Below, one piece after another: positions 45,685 to 55,076 of a stretch of DNA of 64,000 nucleotides. The notes below the pieces were generated by a model. That model made no database searches, had not been told where the DNA came from, and saw only the letters and a list, made by a program, of their open reading frames with translations. Position 1 is the stretch's first letter; each line of letters begins with the position of its first letter. The translations under genes were made by a program, and so were the position numbers. This stretch comes from Streptomyces caatingaensis (GTDB lineage Bacteria > Actinomycetota > Actinomycetes > Streptomycetales > Streptomycetaceae): positions 434,001 to 498,000 of the forward strand of contig NZ_LFXA01000017.1 in assembly GCF_001187435.1 (NCBI RefSeq), given 5' to 3'.

Positions 45685-47925
45685 TCACAGGGCCAAGTTG
45701 CGAACTATGCCGTTATATTTCTCGAACACCTGGTACAGGCCCATGCGCTTTGATGCGTGCTCTTCCGCCTCTTTGCCCCAGCCTTGGTATCGACGCAGGA
45801 CCTGGAAGATTTCCCATTCTGTGTAGTCCAGGCGCATGGGACGCAGAACGGTCTCACCTCCGGGTGGATTGTTGCCGTTTGGCTTGCTTTCCGCATCCCA
45901 GAGGTGAATCAGTGCAACGGTCTGAATGCTAAAAGCGTTGTCCTTGTTGACCTTTTGCCACATGGTCCAGATGTCTGGGTCCTTCTCCGGGTTGAGGGTT
46001 GTGCCGGATACGTACCCCTTGCTGATGCAGTGGTTCCACGCTCGTATGCCTACATCTCCACTGATCTGGGCGATCCCTGTTGAGGAGTCGCGTTTTGGTG
46101 TCATGCCCCCGCCGACACCAGTGTGGTAGTAGACCACGGCCGCGTCCACGGCTTGATCGACAATGTCGTAATGGCGCATCTCCCAGTAGGCAGATGTCTG
46201 GATGAGGGCCTTGCGCATGCTGTACCGGTTGGACAGGGCTGTCACGAGGTCGTCTTGGGCGAGGATGGTTTCGAAGCATTGTGTGTGAGTGAAGATCTTG
46301 TTGCCGCCGTCGTTCGGAAATCCGATCGACTGCATGTATGTGCCGATGTCGTCGTGAAGTGCGTTCAGGAACCGTCCGTCGAACCGCACGTCCGGGAGAA
46401 GTTTTCTGGGCCTGTTGAACGAGTTCTGTCCGGTGTCGCGTCCGGAGGCGATGTTGTTGTCGATCTCGATTTTTCCGTCGCCTGAGCCGATGGTGCGGGT
46501 GACGATCTGGTCGTAGGCCCAGTTCGGTGGCAGCGGGTAGCCGTAGTTGCCGGAGAAGCCCGAGGACATGTCGGAGACGAAGCTGGCGGTGGCGTGGCCT
46601 GCTTCCGAGACGCGGATGCAGACGTTGCGCGGCCCGTACACGCCTATCTGGAACTGGTTGCCGTCGGCGGATATGGCGTCCTGAATTCCTTTGAAGTGCG
46701 GCAGGACGCTGTCGGTTACCTCGTAGTCGTAGGCGTCGAAGTCCACGGCGAAGAAGATCCGGGTTCCGGCTTTGAAGCCGTGATCGACGGCCGCGTTGAC
46801 CGCGGCCTGGCCGGCCGCGCGCCCCTGGTGGTAGTTGAAGCCCGATGCGTCGCGGCCGTAGGTCTGGTAGATAGGGAAGCAGCGCAGGCCGGCGTCGGCG
46901 ATGGTCTGGAGTTCTCCGGGCTGAATGGCCTTCTCCGGCAGCGAAGTTGTGCTGGGGTTGGTGAGGTAGCGGCCGACGTAGGTGATGCCCGCTGCCTTCA
47001 GGGCGGCAGCACGTGCCGGGGTGATCTTGGTGACGCCGTCGCAGGCTTCGCCCTTACGGGACTGATCGCCGTAGGACACAAGGAGACTGGCCCAGGTGGA
47101 GAAGTCGCCCTTACCGGTCACGGGGAGTTTGGTGAATGCCTGGAAGTTGCGGACCTCGGGCGTGAGGCTGGCACCAAAGTAGTGTTGGAGGACGGCGGGA
47201 CGCTGGTTGAGGACCATGGCGGAGGAGAAGAGAGCCACCCAGCGTCCTGAGTCTCCTTCGCCGACGGCATGCTGCCGTAGGGCGGTCTGGGTGCCGGGTC
47301 CGAACACCCCGTTGGCTACGCCGTCCGCCATGCCGGCCTCATACTGCACAGCGAGGATCATGGCTTTGGCGACGTTGCGGGAGTGGTGACCGTCGCACGG
47401 GATGATGTAGAAATCCTTGCGGTTGACGTATGTGCCGTTGAGGTACTGCTGAACGGTGCGGATTTCGGCGCTTCCGTTGTTCACCAGAACGTAAGGGTCC
47501 ATGGTGAGCAGGCTTTTGAACATCTTCGGATAGAGGCTTGACGAGTCAGGGAAGGCTCCCCCGACGCCCATATCCACGGCCATCTTTTCGATGGATGCGG
47601 TGACACGGCCGCTCCACATGGTGTCGAGGCCGCCGCCGTCGTAGCCTTTGCAGTACAGCGCGGACTGAATGATGCCGACAAAGTCGGGGATCAACGGGGT
47701 ACTCGCGTTGATTCTGGGGTACTTTGTCTCCAGCGCCGACAAGGTCGTCGGGCCGAACGTGTCAGAGAGCGTCGTGATGCCCAGCTCGTACTGAAGAGCC
47801 CGCGTGAGCGCGAACATCACGGCCCACGACGTCTCTCCGTCTTCCTTCAGAGGATCGATGCCGAGCTTGCCGTGATAGGTCGTGTTGATGAAGTTCTGTG
47901 CCCGGCGCACCATCTCATCGGCCAC
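45685..47925 (-). CDS. multidomain cell-wall hydrolase: peptidoglycan-binding repeats, DUF1906, lytic-like domain
   Basis: A 746-residue protein. About residues 1-280 contain repeated peptidoglycan-binding-like units (TFGPTTLSALETKYP, NGVFGPGTQTALRQH). About 285-500 match DUF1906, a glycoside-hydrolase-like TIM barrel (KAAGITYVGRYLTNPS, IFFAVDFDAYDY, IGVYGPRNVC). The C-terminal 240 residues include SSTGIAQISGDVGIRAWN, resembling lysozyme/transglycosylase-type segments. No signal peptide is present at the N-terminus. I chose the GTG at 47925, 7 nt after GGGAG; the ATG at 47931 is only one base from that site. It probably degrades or binds peptidoglycan; export without a signal would need lysis, a holin or a contractile system, which is inference. 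Confidence 0.8.
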   Translation of the reverse strand: MADEMVRRAQNFINTTYHGKLGIDPLKEDGETSWAVMFALTRALQYELGITTLSDTFGPTTLSALETKYPRINASTPLIPDFVGIIQSALYCKGYDGGGLDTMWSGRVTASIEKMAVDMGVGGAFPDSSSLYPKMFKSLLTMDPYVLVNNGSAEIRTVQQYLNGTYVNRKDFYIIPCDGHHSRNVAKAMILAVQYEAGMADGVANGVFGPGTQTALRQHAVGEGDSGRWVALFSSAMVLNQRPAVLQHYFGASLTPEVRNFQAFTKLPVTGKGDFSTWASLLVSYGDQSRKGEACDGVTKITPARAAALKAAGITYVGRYLTNPSTTSLPEKAIQPGELQTIADAGLRCFPIYQTYGRDASGFNYHQGRAAGQAAVNAAVDHGFKAGTRIFFAVDFDAYDYEVTDSVLPHFKGIQDAISADGNQFQIGVYGPRNVCIRVSEAGHATASFVSDMSSGFSGNYGYPLPPNWAYDQIVTRTIGSGDGKIEIDNNIASGRDTGQNSFNRPRKLLPDVRFDGRFLNALHDDIGTYMQSIGFPNDGGNKIFTHTQCFETILAQDDLVTALSNRYSMRKALIQTSAYWEMRHYDIVDQAVDAAVVYYHTGVGGGMTPKRDSSTGIAQISGDVGIRAWNHCISKGYVSGTTLNPEKDPDIWTMWQKVNKDNAFSIQTVALIHLWDAESKPNGNNPPGGETVLRPMRLDYTEWEIFQVLRRYQGWGKEAEEHASKRMGLYQVFEKYNGIVRNLAL

Positions 47926-48005
47926 CGTCATACTCCCTTCCGAACCAGGACGGGGGCTGAGCAGGAAGTGCTCAACCCCCGAATCTCTGCCACTGGTGAG
48001 GATGA

Positions 48006-48977
48006 TCAGCCGGCCTGTCGGGCCTGGGCCAAGACGGTCTCGGCCTTCTTCACGATCGCCTGGTTACGGGCCTTCTCCTCGTCAAGTACCTTGCACTGCT
48101 CCCCAATCAGCTTGTTCTGCATCGAGGTCTCGATCGCAAACCACTTCTGCGCCAGCCCCACGGTGCCGGCGCACTGAGCCTCTGTCACGGCCTGGTCCTT
48201 CGACCTCTGAACGCCAGGCTGCTCCGCGGGCACGCCCTTGCCCTTGAGACACGCGTCACGCTCGGCCTTCAGAGCGACGACGGACGGGTCCTTCTGTGAG
48301 GCCACGAACGTCTTGCCGGCGATATTGTCGGCGGCCTCCGCTCGCAGATCACCACCGAGCTCATTCATCGCCTGCGTCCGGCATCCGCCCTTCGGAGTCG
48401 GCTTGCCCCGCAACTCCCCGGTGAACGGCTTGCCATCCGTGCCGGTCGTCCTCAGCAGCAGCATCTGCTCATCCGAAAGCTCAAGCCGCTTTTCCGACTC
48501 CGCGAACCGTTCAACGCCGCCGCGCTTGGCCTCCTCCACATCGACGATGCCGTAGCGCCGCTCAATGTTCGCATCGTTCGCACTGGTCTTCGCCGGCGCC
48601 GAGTCCACGGGGTTCTGCTCCGGCGTGTAGGCCACGCCGTAGTCAGCCATGCACTTGATGATCAGCAACTCTTCGGCCTGCCGTGCCTTCGCGCCATCGA
48701 CCGAGCCGACCAGGTACTTCTCGATCGGCAGCTCCTTGCCCTTCAACGGGCCGGACTGTGGAGACTGCGGCGCGGCACCTTCAACGCTGCGGGCGGCGAA
48801 AGCCTTGACCTGCGACTGGGCGGCACGCTGCACCTTGAGGATCTGCTGCTTGTCCTGACCGGACGCCGACTTCGCGGCATCGTTGCCCGAGGCAGAGGCC
48901 GCGGCGAACGCCCCGGCTCCGGCAAGGACGACTGCGGTGCCGGCACCTATGGCCAGGCGTGTACGTGAGAGCTTCAT
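48006..48977 (-). CDS. secreted hypothetical protein, charged helical
   Basis: A 323-residue exported protein: Sec signal MKLSRTRLAIGAGTAVVLAGAGAFAAASASG (region markers MKLSRTRLAI and AFAAASASG), then an Ala/Gln/Glu-rich helical body with four Cys. Blocks such as KCMADYGVAY, EAKRGGVERFAESEKRLELS and CRTQAMNELGGDLRAEA recur in actinobacterial secreted proteins of unknown function that I recall only generally. A long C-terminal helix (EEKARNQAIVKKAETVLAQA) could form a coiled coil. It follows the small secreted protein gene closely (3 bp between the genes), so the two are likely co-transcribed. Confidence 0.72.
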   Translation of the reverse strand: MKLSRTRLAIGAGTAVVLAGAGAFAAASASGNDAAKSASGQDKQQILKVQRAAQSQVKAFAARSVEGAAPQSPQSGPLKGKELPIEKYLVGSVDGAKARQAEELLIIKCMADYGVAYTPEQNPVDSAPAKTSANDANIERRYGIVDVEEAKRGGVERFAESEKRLELSDEQMLLLRTTGTDGKPFTGELRGKPTPKGGCRTQAMNELGGDLRAEAADNIAGKTFVASQKDPSVVALKAERDACLKGKGVPAEQPGVQRSKDQAVTEAQCAGTVGLAQKWFAIETSMQNKLIGEQCKVLDEEKARNQAIVKKAETVLAQARQAG

Positions 48978-48980
48978 CCG

Positions 48981-49526
48981 TCAGCCTCTCAGGCTCGAAG
49001 CGTTGTTGTTCTTCAGCTCAGCGATGATGTTGTAGCCACGGCCCGAGTTGATCGTCTGCCGTTGGCCGCCGTAGCCGCTGTTGTAGTAGATCGTGTGGGG
49101 CACCGTGTCCTGGTTCACCGCGGACGCGGCGTTGTTCTTCAACGGATCGCCCGCCCCTGCCCCGTTGGGAAGGCACTTGGCGAATGCCACACCCCCACTG
49201 ACGCGGTCGAAGACGATCAACGGGCCACCGTTGTAGCCCTGGTTACGGAACTGGTAGCGGACCTGGATCGTGCCGCCGTTCTCATACCGCCCCCAGTGGT
49301 CAGGGACACTGCGGTTCGCCAGGAAACACGCAGAGTCGATGACAAGGCTGCCCGGGACGCTGCTGTAGAAGATGCCGAAGCACGACCCGTTGCCCGAGTT
49401 GCACAGGTCCCACTCGTACGCGGTTCCCGCCGATGCGCTGCTGCTGGTGGCCACGACCGTGCCCGACGCCAACGCGAGCACTGCTACAGCGCTGGCCACT
49501 TTGTCCTTCCACCTGTTGCTGATCAC
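48981..49526 (-). CDS. small secreted Cys-containing protein
   Basis: A 181-residue exported protein. A GTG at 49526, with GGGAG just upstream, gives a short Sec signal (VISNRWKDKVASAVAVLALA, cleavage near ASAG); the longer in-frame ATG at 49634 has no site and would bury the signal. The mature domain of about 150 residues is beta-rich with four Cys (DLCNSGNGSCFG, DSACFLANR, AKCLPNG), and resembles in spacing the small secreted beta/gamma-crystallin-like or peptidase-inhibitor families of Streptomyces; this resemblance is weak. A Tyr/Asn-rich C-terminus (TIYYNSGYGGQR) follows. Its function is unknown. Confidence 0.65.
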   Translation of the reverse strand: MISNRWKDKVASAVAVLALASGTVVATSSSASAGTAYEWDLCNSGNGSCFGIFYSSVPGSLVIDSACFLANRSVPDHWGRYENGGTIQVRYQFRNQGYNGGPLIVFDRVSGGVAFAKCLPNGAGAGDPLKNNAASAVNQDTVPHTIYYNSGYGGQRQTINSGRGYNIIAELKNNNASSLRG

Positions 49527-50865
49527 TGTTCTCCCGTTCGGTTGCAATGATCCGTGCTGTGGTGGTGCGACGTGCCCGCGGCAGCCTAGCGGGCTTGGTC
49601 CATACCGCAGGCGTGATGTCCGGCCATGAATCATGCGTTTCGCATCACAGCGAGGATTTGAGGGGTAACCACCTTCGAGACGAGGAAGGAAATGCGGCTC
49701 GTCTCAAGGCGGTGTCCCAGTTGGCGTGGGCGCGGTCACTTGGCCGGCCAGGCCTGTGCCACCCTGACCAACGCAGAACCCGACCGGCCTGGAACGGTGA
49801 CACTGACTTTTGGTCAACGGCTTCTCGACGTAGGTCAGATGGCGACGATATGTCTGCGTAGTGCGCTGTTCTGACCGCTGTGCACCGTCCCGCGGACCTT
49901 GGTGGACACCCCGCGCCGGGGCCGCGGGCCCGGCGGTGCGGGAGTGTCCGACCGCACTGAGGATTTCAGTGCGGGACAGACCTAAGTCGCAGTCAGGGCT
50001 GGGTGGCGGTCCCGGCGCCCGGCCCGAGCACGCTGTCGGGCTGGGCGCCGGTACCGCCGCGACCGGCGGCGCCCGGTCCTCCAGCGGCCGGCCCGCACCG
50101 ACCTCAGTTCGCATGCGCCGCCATCCCCGGGAAGGCCGGCGGCCAACCCCACGGTTCGGCCGTTCAGCAACGCAACGACGCTGTGGGCGGCGGGCCGGCT
50201 GGGGTCCACATCAGCTCTCCTGGCCCGGCTCTCCCAGGCCACGGAAACACCTGGCCTTGAGCAAGACGCCCGCGGCCGGCAGGGGTTCGAGCATGGGCGC
50301 GGTGGGCACCCGGCCGAGCGACTCCGGCCGGTACGGTCGACACCGGCCCGAACCACCGCACCCATGGTGGGACGCTGCCGATCTCCGGCGAAGCGAAGCT
50401 GCGGACGAAGTTCCCGGATGGGACCCCGTGGCCCGCGCAGTGTCCGACTACAGCGGGCTATGGACTGCGACTCCTCCACAACACCGGCAACCCACTGGAG
50501 GGTTCATAAGGGCAGCAAACATGCCCCCGGCGGGCCCCACTGGTTCGCGGGCCGGTCGGCGGTCGCGGCGCAGCCGCGGCAGAGCGTCTGCAGGCCGACG
50601 AACCCACGCATGCCGATCGCCTGTGAGCGGATAAGGAGGAGGCACGCCGACGCTTTCTCCTGTGACGCTTCCCGGATCGCCGCAGTTGCCGACTCCCCAC
50701 GCTCTCCGCTTCGCCCGAGTAATGGAAACCCCTGTCGTGTCGCCGCTCTCCCTCACCTTCCCGCCGCGCTTCGGAATCCAAGAACATGATGGGGTGGTCC
50801 CGCCCGTGTGGGGGTGTGATGACCGTCCCTGAGAAGGGGACGGGGAGGGAAGCGAGGAAGAGATC
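49527..50865. other. long stretch without a supportable gene
   Basis: About 1.3 kb where all frames are Arg/Pro/Gly-rich, lack a plausible start with ribosome binding site, or are broken. GGATAAGGAGGAGG at about 50628-50641 looks like a Shine-Dalgarno sequence but no start codon follows in place. I read this as decayed coding DNA; its origin is not identifiable by eye. No tRNA or attachment-site structure was recognised. Confidence 0.5.
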
Positions 50866-51957
50866 GTGGGCAAGAGTGGAGCGTCCATACCGGACGAGGA
50901 GTGGGAGCGCTTCCTGCGGGAGGCGGAGGCGGGGACTCGCGGGGCGCCGAAGGAGCCGTCGGCGCGGGCCAGGATGGTGACGGAGCGGCTGCGCGGGGAG
51001 GGCGGCCGGCCCCAGGGGTGGCGGACATACCCGCCGGCCCGGCGGCGCAGGCGCACACTGTGGGGTGTGGTCGGGGTGCTGGTCGTGCTCGGACTGCTGG
51101 TCGCGGCGGTGGCCCCGGAGCGGGTGGTGGGCTGGTTCGGCGGCGGAAGCGACGACAGTATGCCGCTCGCCGCCGAGTCGGACCGCCCCAGTGGGCCGCC
51201 CGCGCAGGGGTCCGGCCAACTTCCCACCCTGGCAGAGCCGTTCAGAGGATCCCCCGCAGCGCAGTGGGCCAACGGGATGAAGGGGGTGAACCTGCCCGCG
51301 GCGCGGGCGACCGGCTGGATGAGCCAGGGCCAGGTGGCCCAGGCGCTCGCCCGGACACAGGACTTCCTCAGCGCGTCCAATCTGGATCCCGGTGTGCTGC
51401 GTGGGGAGCGGCCCGAGAAGGCGATCGCGTTGATCAATCCGCACCAACGTGATGTCCAGGACTACCTGGCGGCCGCGTTCCGTGCGCCCGGCCGGGACAG
51501 TGAGCCGTTGCGGCTGTTCAGCCGTTTCGCCCCGGCGAAGGCGCGGCTGGTCGGAAATGTCGTCAAGACCCGGGGCCGGATCACCTACCGGGAGGGCCGG
51601 CGCGGTGCGCTCGAGGTGACGGCCGATGTCACCTATGTGTATCCGGTCGTCCGCGCCACGGCGGGCAGCGACGACGTCGCGCGGACCATCGTGCGCCGCG
51701 AGACCGTGATGAGCTGGGACAATCCGGAGAAGGTGGTCACCGAGCCAGGAACGTTCTCCCTCGTCTCCTACAAGTCGGACACGACCAACGGCGGCTGTGA
51801 CAACACCACCGGCTACTTCATCCCCACCTTCAGATCCGAGCACGCCGCAGGACGGGGAAGCGGCCGACAGGTCGACCCGTACGACCGGAGCAAGCCGATG
51901 GACACACGGATGAAGGAGGGCGGCGACAGGGAATGCGGGACCGCCACGCGAACATGA
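50866..51957 (+). CDS. membrane-anchored protein with extracytoplasmic domain
   Basis: A 363-residue protein starting at a GTG at 50866 behind AGGAAGAG. The first 60 residues are cytoplasmic, charged, and end with a positive cluster (PPARRRRRTLW); one hydrophobic segment (WGVVGVLVVLGLLVAAVA, about residues 65-82) follows, then a 280-residue outside domain. That domain has no recognised family; KGVNLPAARATGWMSQGQVAQAL, RPEKAIALINPHQRD and ALEVTADVTYVYPVVRA are its landmarks, and one pair of Cys lies near the end. I recall similar proteins as conserved hypotheticals of Streptomyces. It converges on the TPR-like membrane gene. Confidence 0.75.
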   Translation: MGKSGASIPDEEWERFLREAEAGTRGAPKEPSARARMVTERLRGEGGRPQGWRTYPPARRRRRTLWGVVGVLVVLGLLVAAVAPERVVGWFGGGSDDSMPLAAESDRPSGPPAQGSGQLPTLAEPFRGSPAAQWANGMKGVNLPAARATGWMSQGQVAQALARTQDFLSASNLDPGVLRGERPEKAIALINPHQRDVQDYLAAAFRAPGRDSEPLRLFSRFAPAKARLVGNVVKTRGRITYREGRRGALEVTADVTYVYPVVRATAGSDDVARTIVRRETVMSWDNPEKVVTEPGTFSLVSYKSDTTNGGCDNTTGYFIPTFRSEHAAGRGSGRQVDPYDRSKPMDTRMKEGGDRECGTATRT

Positions 51958-52068
51958 GCCCCTGCGGATTCACTTGGCCGTCTTACTCGAAGTGAGGGGC
52001 CGGTGTAGCTCGCACCGGCAGGCGGCCGCTGTGGACGCGTGCCCTGGTCGGCGAGCTGACCCGGAAAG

Positions 52069-53310
52069 TCAAGTCGACCCGGCCCCGGGCACGGAGACCT
52101 GCCTGCGGTTCCGCATAACCCAGCGCGCCAACAGCTCGGCTGGTGGGGCCAGGATCCCGCGCGAGCACCAGCGCCTCGTGGACGGCGACCCTTCCGGATC
52201 GAGTTCACCGCCTGAACCAGGCATCACGAGCTTGGGCTCTTTGCCGTGCCGTGCCCGAACCGTATCGGTTCGGGTGGTCTCAGATCGAGGGCGGTCGCGG
52301 CTTTCGTGGGTCGCAGGCCGGGTCCGACCGGAGCCGGGTCGCCGGATCAGTCTTTCGGTCCGGGCGTGGGCGTTCGCCGTGCCGGAGCGGGGAACTCGGT
52401 AGGAGCGGCGTCCGGTGCGCCACCACAGGGCGGCCATGGCCAGGGCCACCAGCAGGGCGACGGGGGCGTAGTTGAAGCTCTCGGCGGTGACCGGGCTGGA
52501 CTGCGGCAGCAGGAACAGCACCGAGGCCCCGGCCGCCCAGAGCACGGCCACCCAGCCGATCGGCCGGCTCCAGCGGCCCAGGTCGGTCGGGGAGGCGGCC
52601 GCCGGGTCGCAGCGGCCGAACCAGTCCTCGAAAGCCTTGGAGATGGCCGGCGTGATGGATTCATTGACCCACCACAGGCTCAGCATGGAGTCACCTCTGC
52701 TCCGCCGGGCCCGGTACTCCTCCACGTGCGCGTAGAGGGGCAGGAGAAGCAGCGGCGAGCCGATCGGCGCCTTGGAGGCCGACCAGCGGGCGAAATCCAT
52801 CGCGACCGCCCGCCGGCTGAGATACTCCGACCCCGGACCGACCTGGAGCACCCGGAGCATGCGCTGCCACGCCTCGCGGCTGTACGCATCCCGCCGGTGC
52901 GCGGCTTCCAGCAGTCCCCACGGTCCGTGGGGAAGCAGGAAATCCGGCGGGGGCGGAGCCACTCGATGCTCCGGAAAGCGTCCGGCCGTATCCGTTTCGG
53001 CCAGGGCCAGCAAACAGATCGGGGCCACCGGATCCCCGGGGTTCAGCTCGCCCGCCACGCGGCATGCCTGCCGGGCCCTGTCCGCCAGCTCGTCCAGTTG
53101 CCGCATCCTCCGTGGATCTTCCGCGGAGGCTCTGCTGCGATGGGCATCCAGTGCCCGCTCGGTGGTCACCCTGGCATACATCACCCGAGCGGCGACACTC
53201 TGCGGCTCTTCTCGCAACCACAACTCGACCACGTTGCACCGGGCAGCCGCCACGCCCAGTACCTGCGTGCGAGCGGTCCACTCCTGCCAAGTCCCCGTCT
53301 GGGCCAGCAC
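52069..53310 (-). CDS. tetratricopeptide-like membrane protein, probably cut by an upstream stop codon
   Basis: A 413-residue frame starting with GTG at 53310. The N-terminal 200 residues are helical and Ala/Arg-rich in the manner of TPR-like repeats (TTERALDAHRSRA, ARQACRVAGELNPGDPVAP); two hydrophobic segments (WVAVLWAAGASVLFLLPQ and APVALLVALAMAALWW) follow, then a long basic, probably disordered tail. Directly upstream and in the same frame lie YHPAGRDTALYAAVQDVKDG and HWMQMR, then a TAG (53311-53313). The upstream piece looks like the missing N-terminus (from about 53403), so the original gene was probably longer and is interrupted by a single nonsense change. Confidence 0.6.
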   Translation of the reverse strand: MLAQTGTWQEWTARTQVLGVAAARCNVVELWLREEPQSVAARVMYARVTTERALDAHRSRASAEDPRRMRQLDELADRARQACRVAGELNPGDPVAPICLLALAETDTAGRFPEHRVAPPPPDFLLPHGPWGLLEAAHRRDAYSREAWQRMLRVLQVGPGSEYLSRRAVAMDFARWSASKAPIGSPLLLLPLYAHVEEYRARRSRGDSMLSLWWVNESITPAISKAFEDWFGRCDPAAASPTDLGRWSRPIGWVAVLWAAGASVLFLLPQSSPVTAESFNYAPVALLVALAMAALWWRTGRRSYRVPRSGTANAHARTERLIRRPGSGRTRPATHESRDRPRSETTRTDTVRARHGKEPKLVMPGSGGELDPEGSPSTRRWCSRGILAPPAELLARWVMRNRRQVSVPGAGST

Positions 53311-53403
53311 CTACCGCATTTGCATCCAATGCCCGTCCTTCACGTCCTGCACCGCCGCGTAGAGAGCGGTGTCACGGCCGGCCGGGTGGTAGCTCACCGT
53401 CAA

Positions 53404-54111
53404 CGGAGGCCCCCGTCGGCAGCGGAACCGGCCGGCCGGCACGCACCGGCCGCGGCATGGGGTGATCGGCCGGCCGCAGGGGCGTTGTTGGATTGGGGAG
53501 CGGCCATCCTGCTGTGCCCGCCGCTCGGCTGTCGCGCCGGGCTGTGCTGCCGCGAGGTGTGGTTCAGATGGCATCGCCGGGCGGGGCGGGAAGCGGAACG
53601 GATCGACGGTTCTCCCGTCCCCACCCGGCGCCGCACTGGAAATGCCGACCGGCGGAACTGCTCCGGCAAGCGCCGCCGCCGCGGCCCGCACTTCCCTGTC
53701 CCGACCGATGAGAGAGGGCGCACGGCCCAGTCGCACACACGGCATCACGGCCGCCCACCACGACCACCTCGCAGCCCACCCGCGCGCCACCGGTCTCGGC
53801 CTGCTGGTCGCCGAAGCCTTGCACCCGGCCGATCGCATCATTGATCATGGCCGGCGCCATGGGGTCGGCGTCGCCGCCGTCGCCGTTCTTGGTCGGGGAT
53901 ACGGGGCGAGCCGAGGTCAGGAGCAGTCCAGGCCCGGCGCACCGTGCCCACCGCCTTGGCGGGGACCTGGAAGGTGGTGAGGTGCCGCCGGGCGGACGGC
54001 GCAGAGCGGAGCCGCGCGCGGGCGGGGCCCGTGGCGCGGACGGGGCCGTACGGGGGATGACCCGCACCCCGCCGTCGCGTCCTGCGGGGCGGGTGCAACG
54101 ATGTGCACGTC
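53404..54111. other. gene-poor stretch between the TPR-like gene and the copper region
   Basis: No supportable gene on either strand. It carries the second copy (53984-54009) of the 26-bp word found at 43411 and several short G+C-rich dyads. The frames present are Arg/Pro-rich and lack ribosome binding sites. Confidence 0.45.
53984..54009. repeat. 26-bp dispersed repeat, copy 2
   Basis: Identical to 43411-43436 over 26 bp in the same orientation. The flanks differ, so the shared word may be the edge of a lost mobile element. Confidence 0.6.
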
Positions 54112-54849
54112 ATGAGTGCAGGACAGCAGGCGGGGCAGGTACCGCGGACGATGCGAGCCGCCGTGTTCGCGGCCGTCTGCGTGCTGCTCGCGGCCCTGGG
54201 GCACGCGCTCATGTCCGGGACGCACGTCCCCTGGTGGGCGGTGGCCGCCGCGCTGCTCGGCACGGGTGGCTGCGCGTGGTTCCTCGCGGGCCGCGAACGC
54301 GGTCCGCTGCTGGTGACGCTCGCCACCGTCGGCGCCCAGACGGGGCTGCACTTCTTCTTCACCGTGGCGCAGAACGTGTCCCTCGCGGGTGCCGCCGCCT
54401 CCTCCGGGGGCCCGGCGCCGGTCGCGCCGCTCGCCGGGATGCTCTGCGGGGCGCACGCGACGGCCGGCCACGCGGACATGACCGGCGGCACGGCGGGCGC
54501 GGCGGGTATGCCCGGGATGCCCGGCATGCCCGCGCCGGACGGCATGCCGATGGACATGATGGGCATGCACGGCAGCCACGGCGCCGTCGGCATGTGGTCC
54601 GCCCACCTGCTGGCCGCACTCGTCCTGGGCATCTGGCTCTCCGGCGGCGAACAGGCAGTCTTCCGCATCGGCCGGGCCGCGTGCGCCCGGCTCGTCGCCC
54701 CCCTCCTCGTCCTGCTCGACGGGCCGCGGCCCGCCGCCGGGCCGCCGCGCGTCCGCGCCGGCCTGTCCCGCGCCGCGCACCGCCTGCGGCAGCTGCTCTA
54801 CGCGTACGTCCTGGTCACCCGGGGGCCGCCGGCCGCGTACGCCGTCTGA
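54112..54849 (+). CDS. integral membrane protein with Met/His-rich loop
   Basis: A 245-residue membrane protein with about five hydrophobic segments. A central extracytoplasmic loop (about residues 115-165) is packed with Met, His and Gly: AHATAGHADMTGG, MPGMPGMPAPDGMPMDMMG and MHGSHG. Such loops bind copper, and the gene is followed by a sigma factor, a PCu(A)C chaperone and a copper ATPase, so a role in copper handling is likely. The C-terminal cytoplasmic tail is Arg-rich (AGLSRAAHRLRQLLYAYV). The start is an ATG at 54112; a GTG at 54103 is in frame. The exact family was not identified. Confidence 0.7.
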   Translation: MSAGQQAGQVPRTMRAAVFAAVCVLLAALGHALMSGTHVPWWAVAAALLGTGGCAWFLAGRERGPLLVTLATVGAQTGLHFFFTVAQNVSLAGAAASSGGPAPVAPLAGMLCGAHATAGHADMTGGTAGAAGMPGMPGMPAPDGMPMDMMGMHGSHGAVGMWSAHLLAALVLGIWLSGGEQAVFRIGRAACARLVAPLLVLLDGPRPAAGPPRVRAGLSRAAHRLRQLLYAYVLVTRGPPAAYAV

Positions 54850-55076
54850 CGCCGCGCCCGCCGCGCCGCGACCGGTCCGCAGCAGCGGACCGGCGGCCCG
54901 GCGTGCCCCGGCGCCGACGGCGACCGGAAAGGCTCACGACGTTCACCGGGGGCCCCGCCGCCGTGTGCGGCCGCGCTCCCGGATTCCAGGAAGGACACCG
55001 GGCGATGACCCCTGCCCGCACTTCTCCCGTGCCGCGACGGCACGTCCCCCCGTCCCCGTCCCCGGACTCGTCCCCC

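Noticed and set aside
50281..50295. GGTTCGAGC word resembling a tRNA T-loop
   Set aside because: No matching acceptor, D or anticodon arms flank it.
49861..50634. A 257-residue plus-strand frame
   Set aside because: Low-complexity Arg/Pro composition, no ribosome binding site and no domain.
53311..53841. A 176-residue frame as an independent gene
   Set aside because: Only its last 30 residues look coding and they continue in frame into the TPR-like protein after a TAG; the rest is Pro/Arg-rich.
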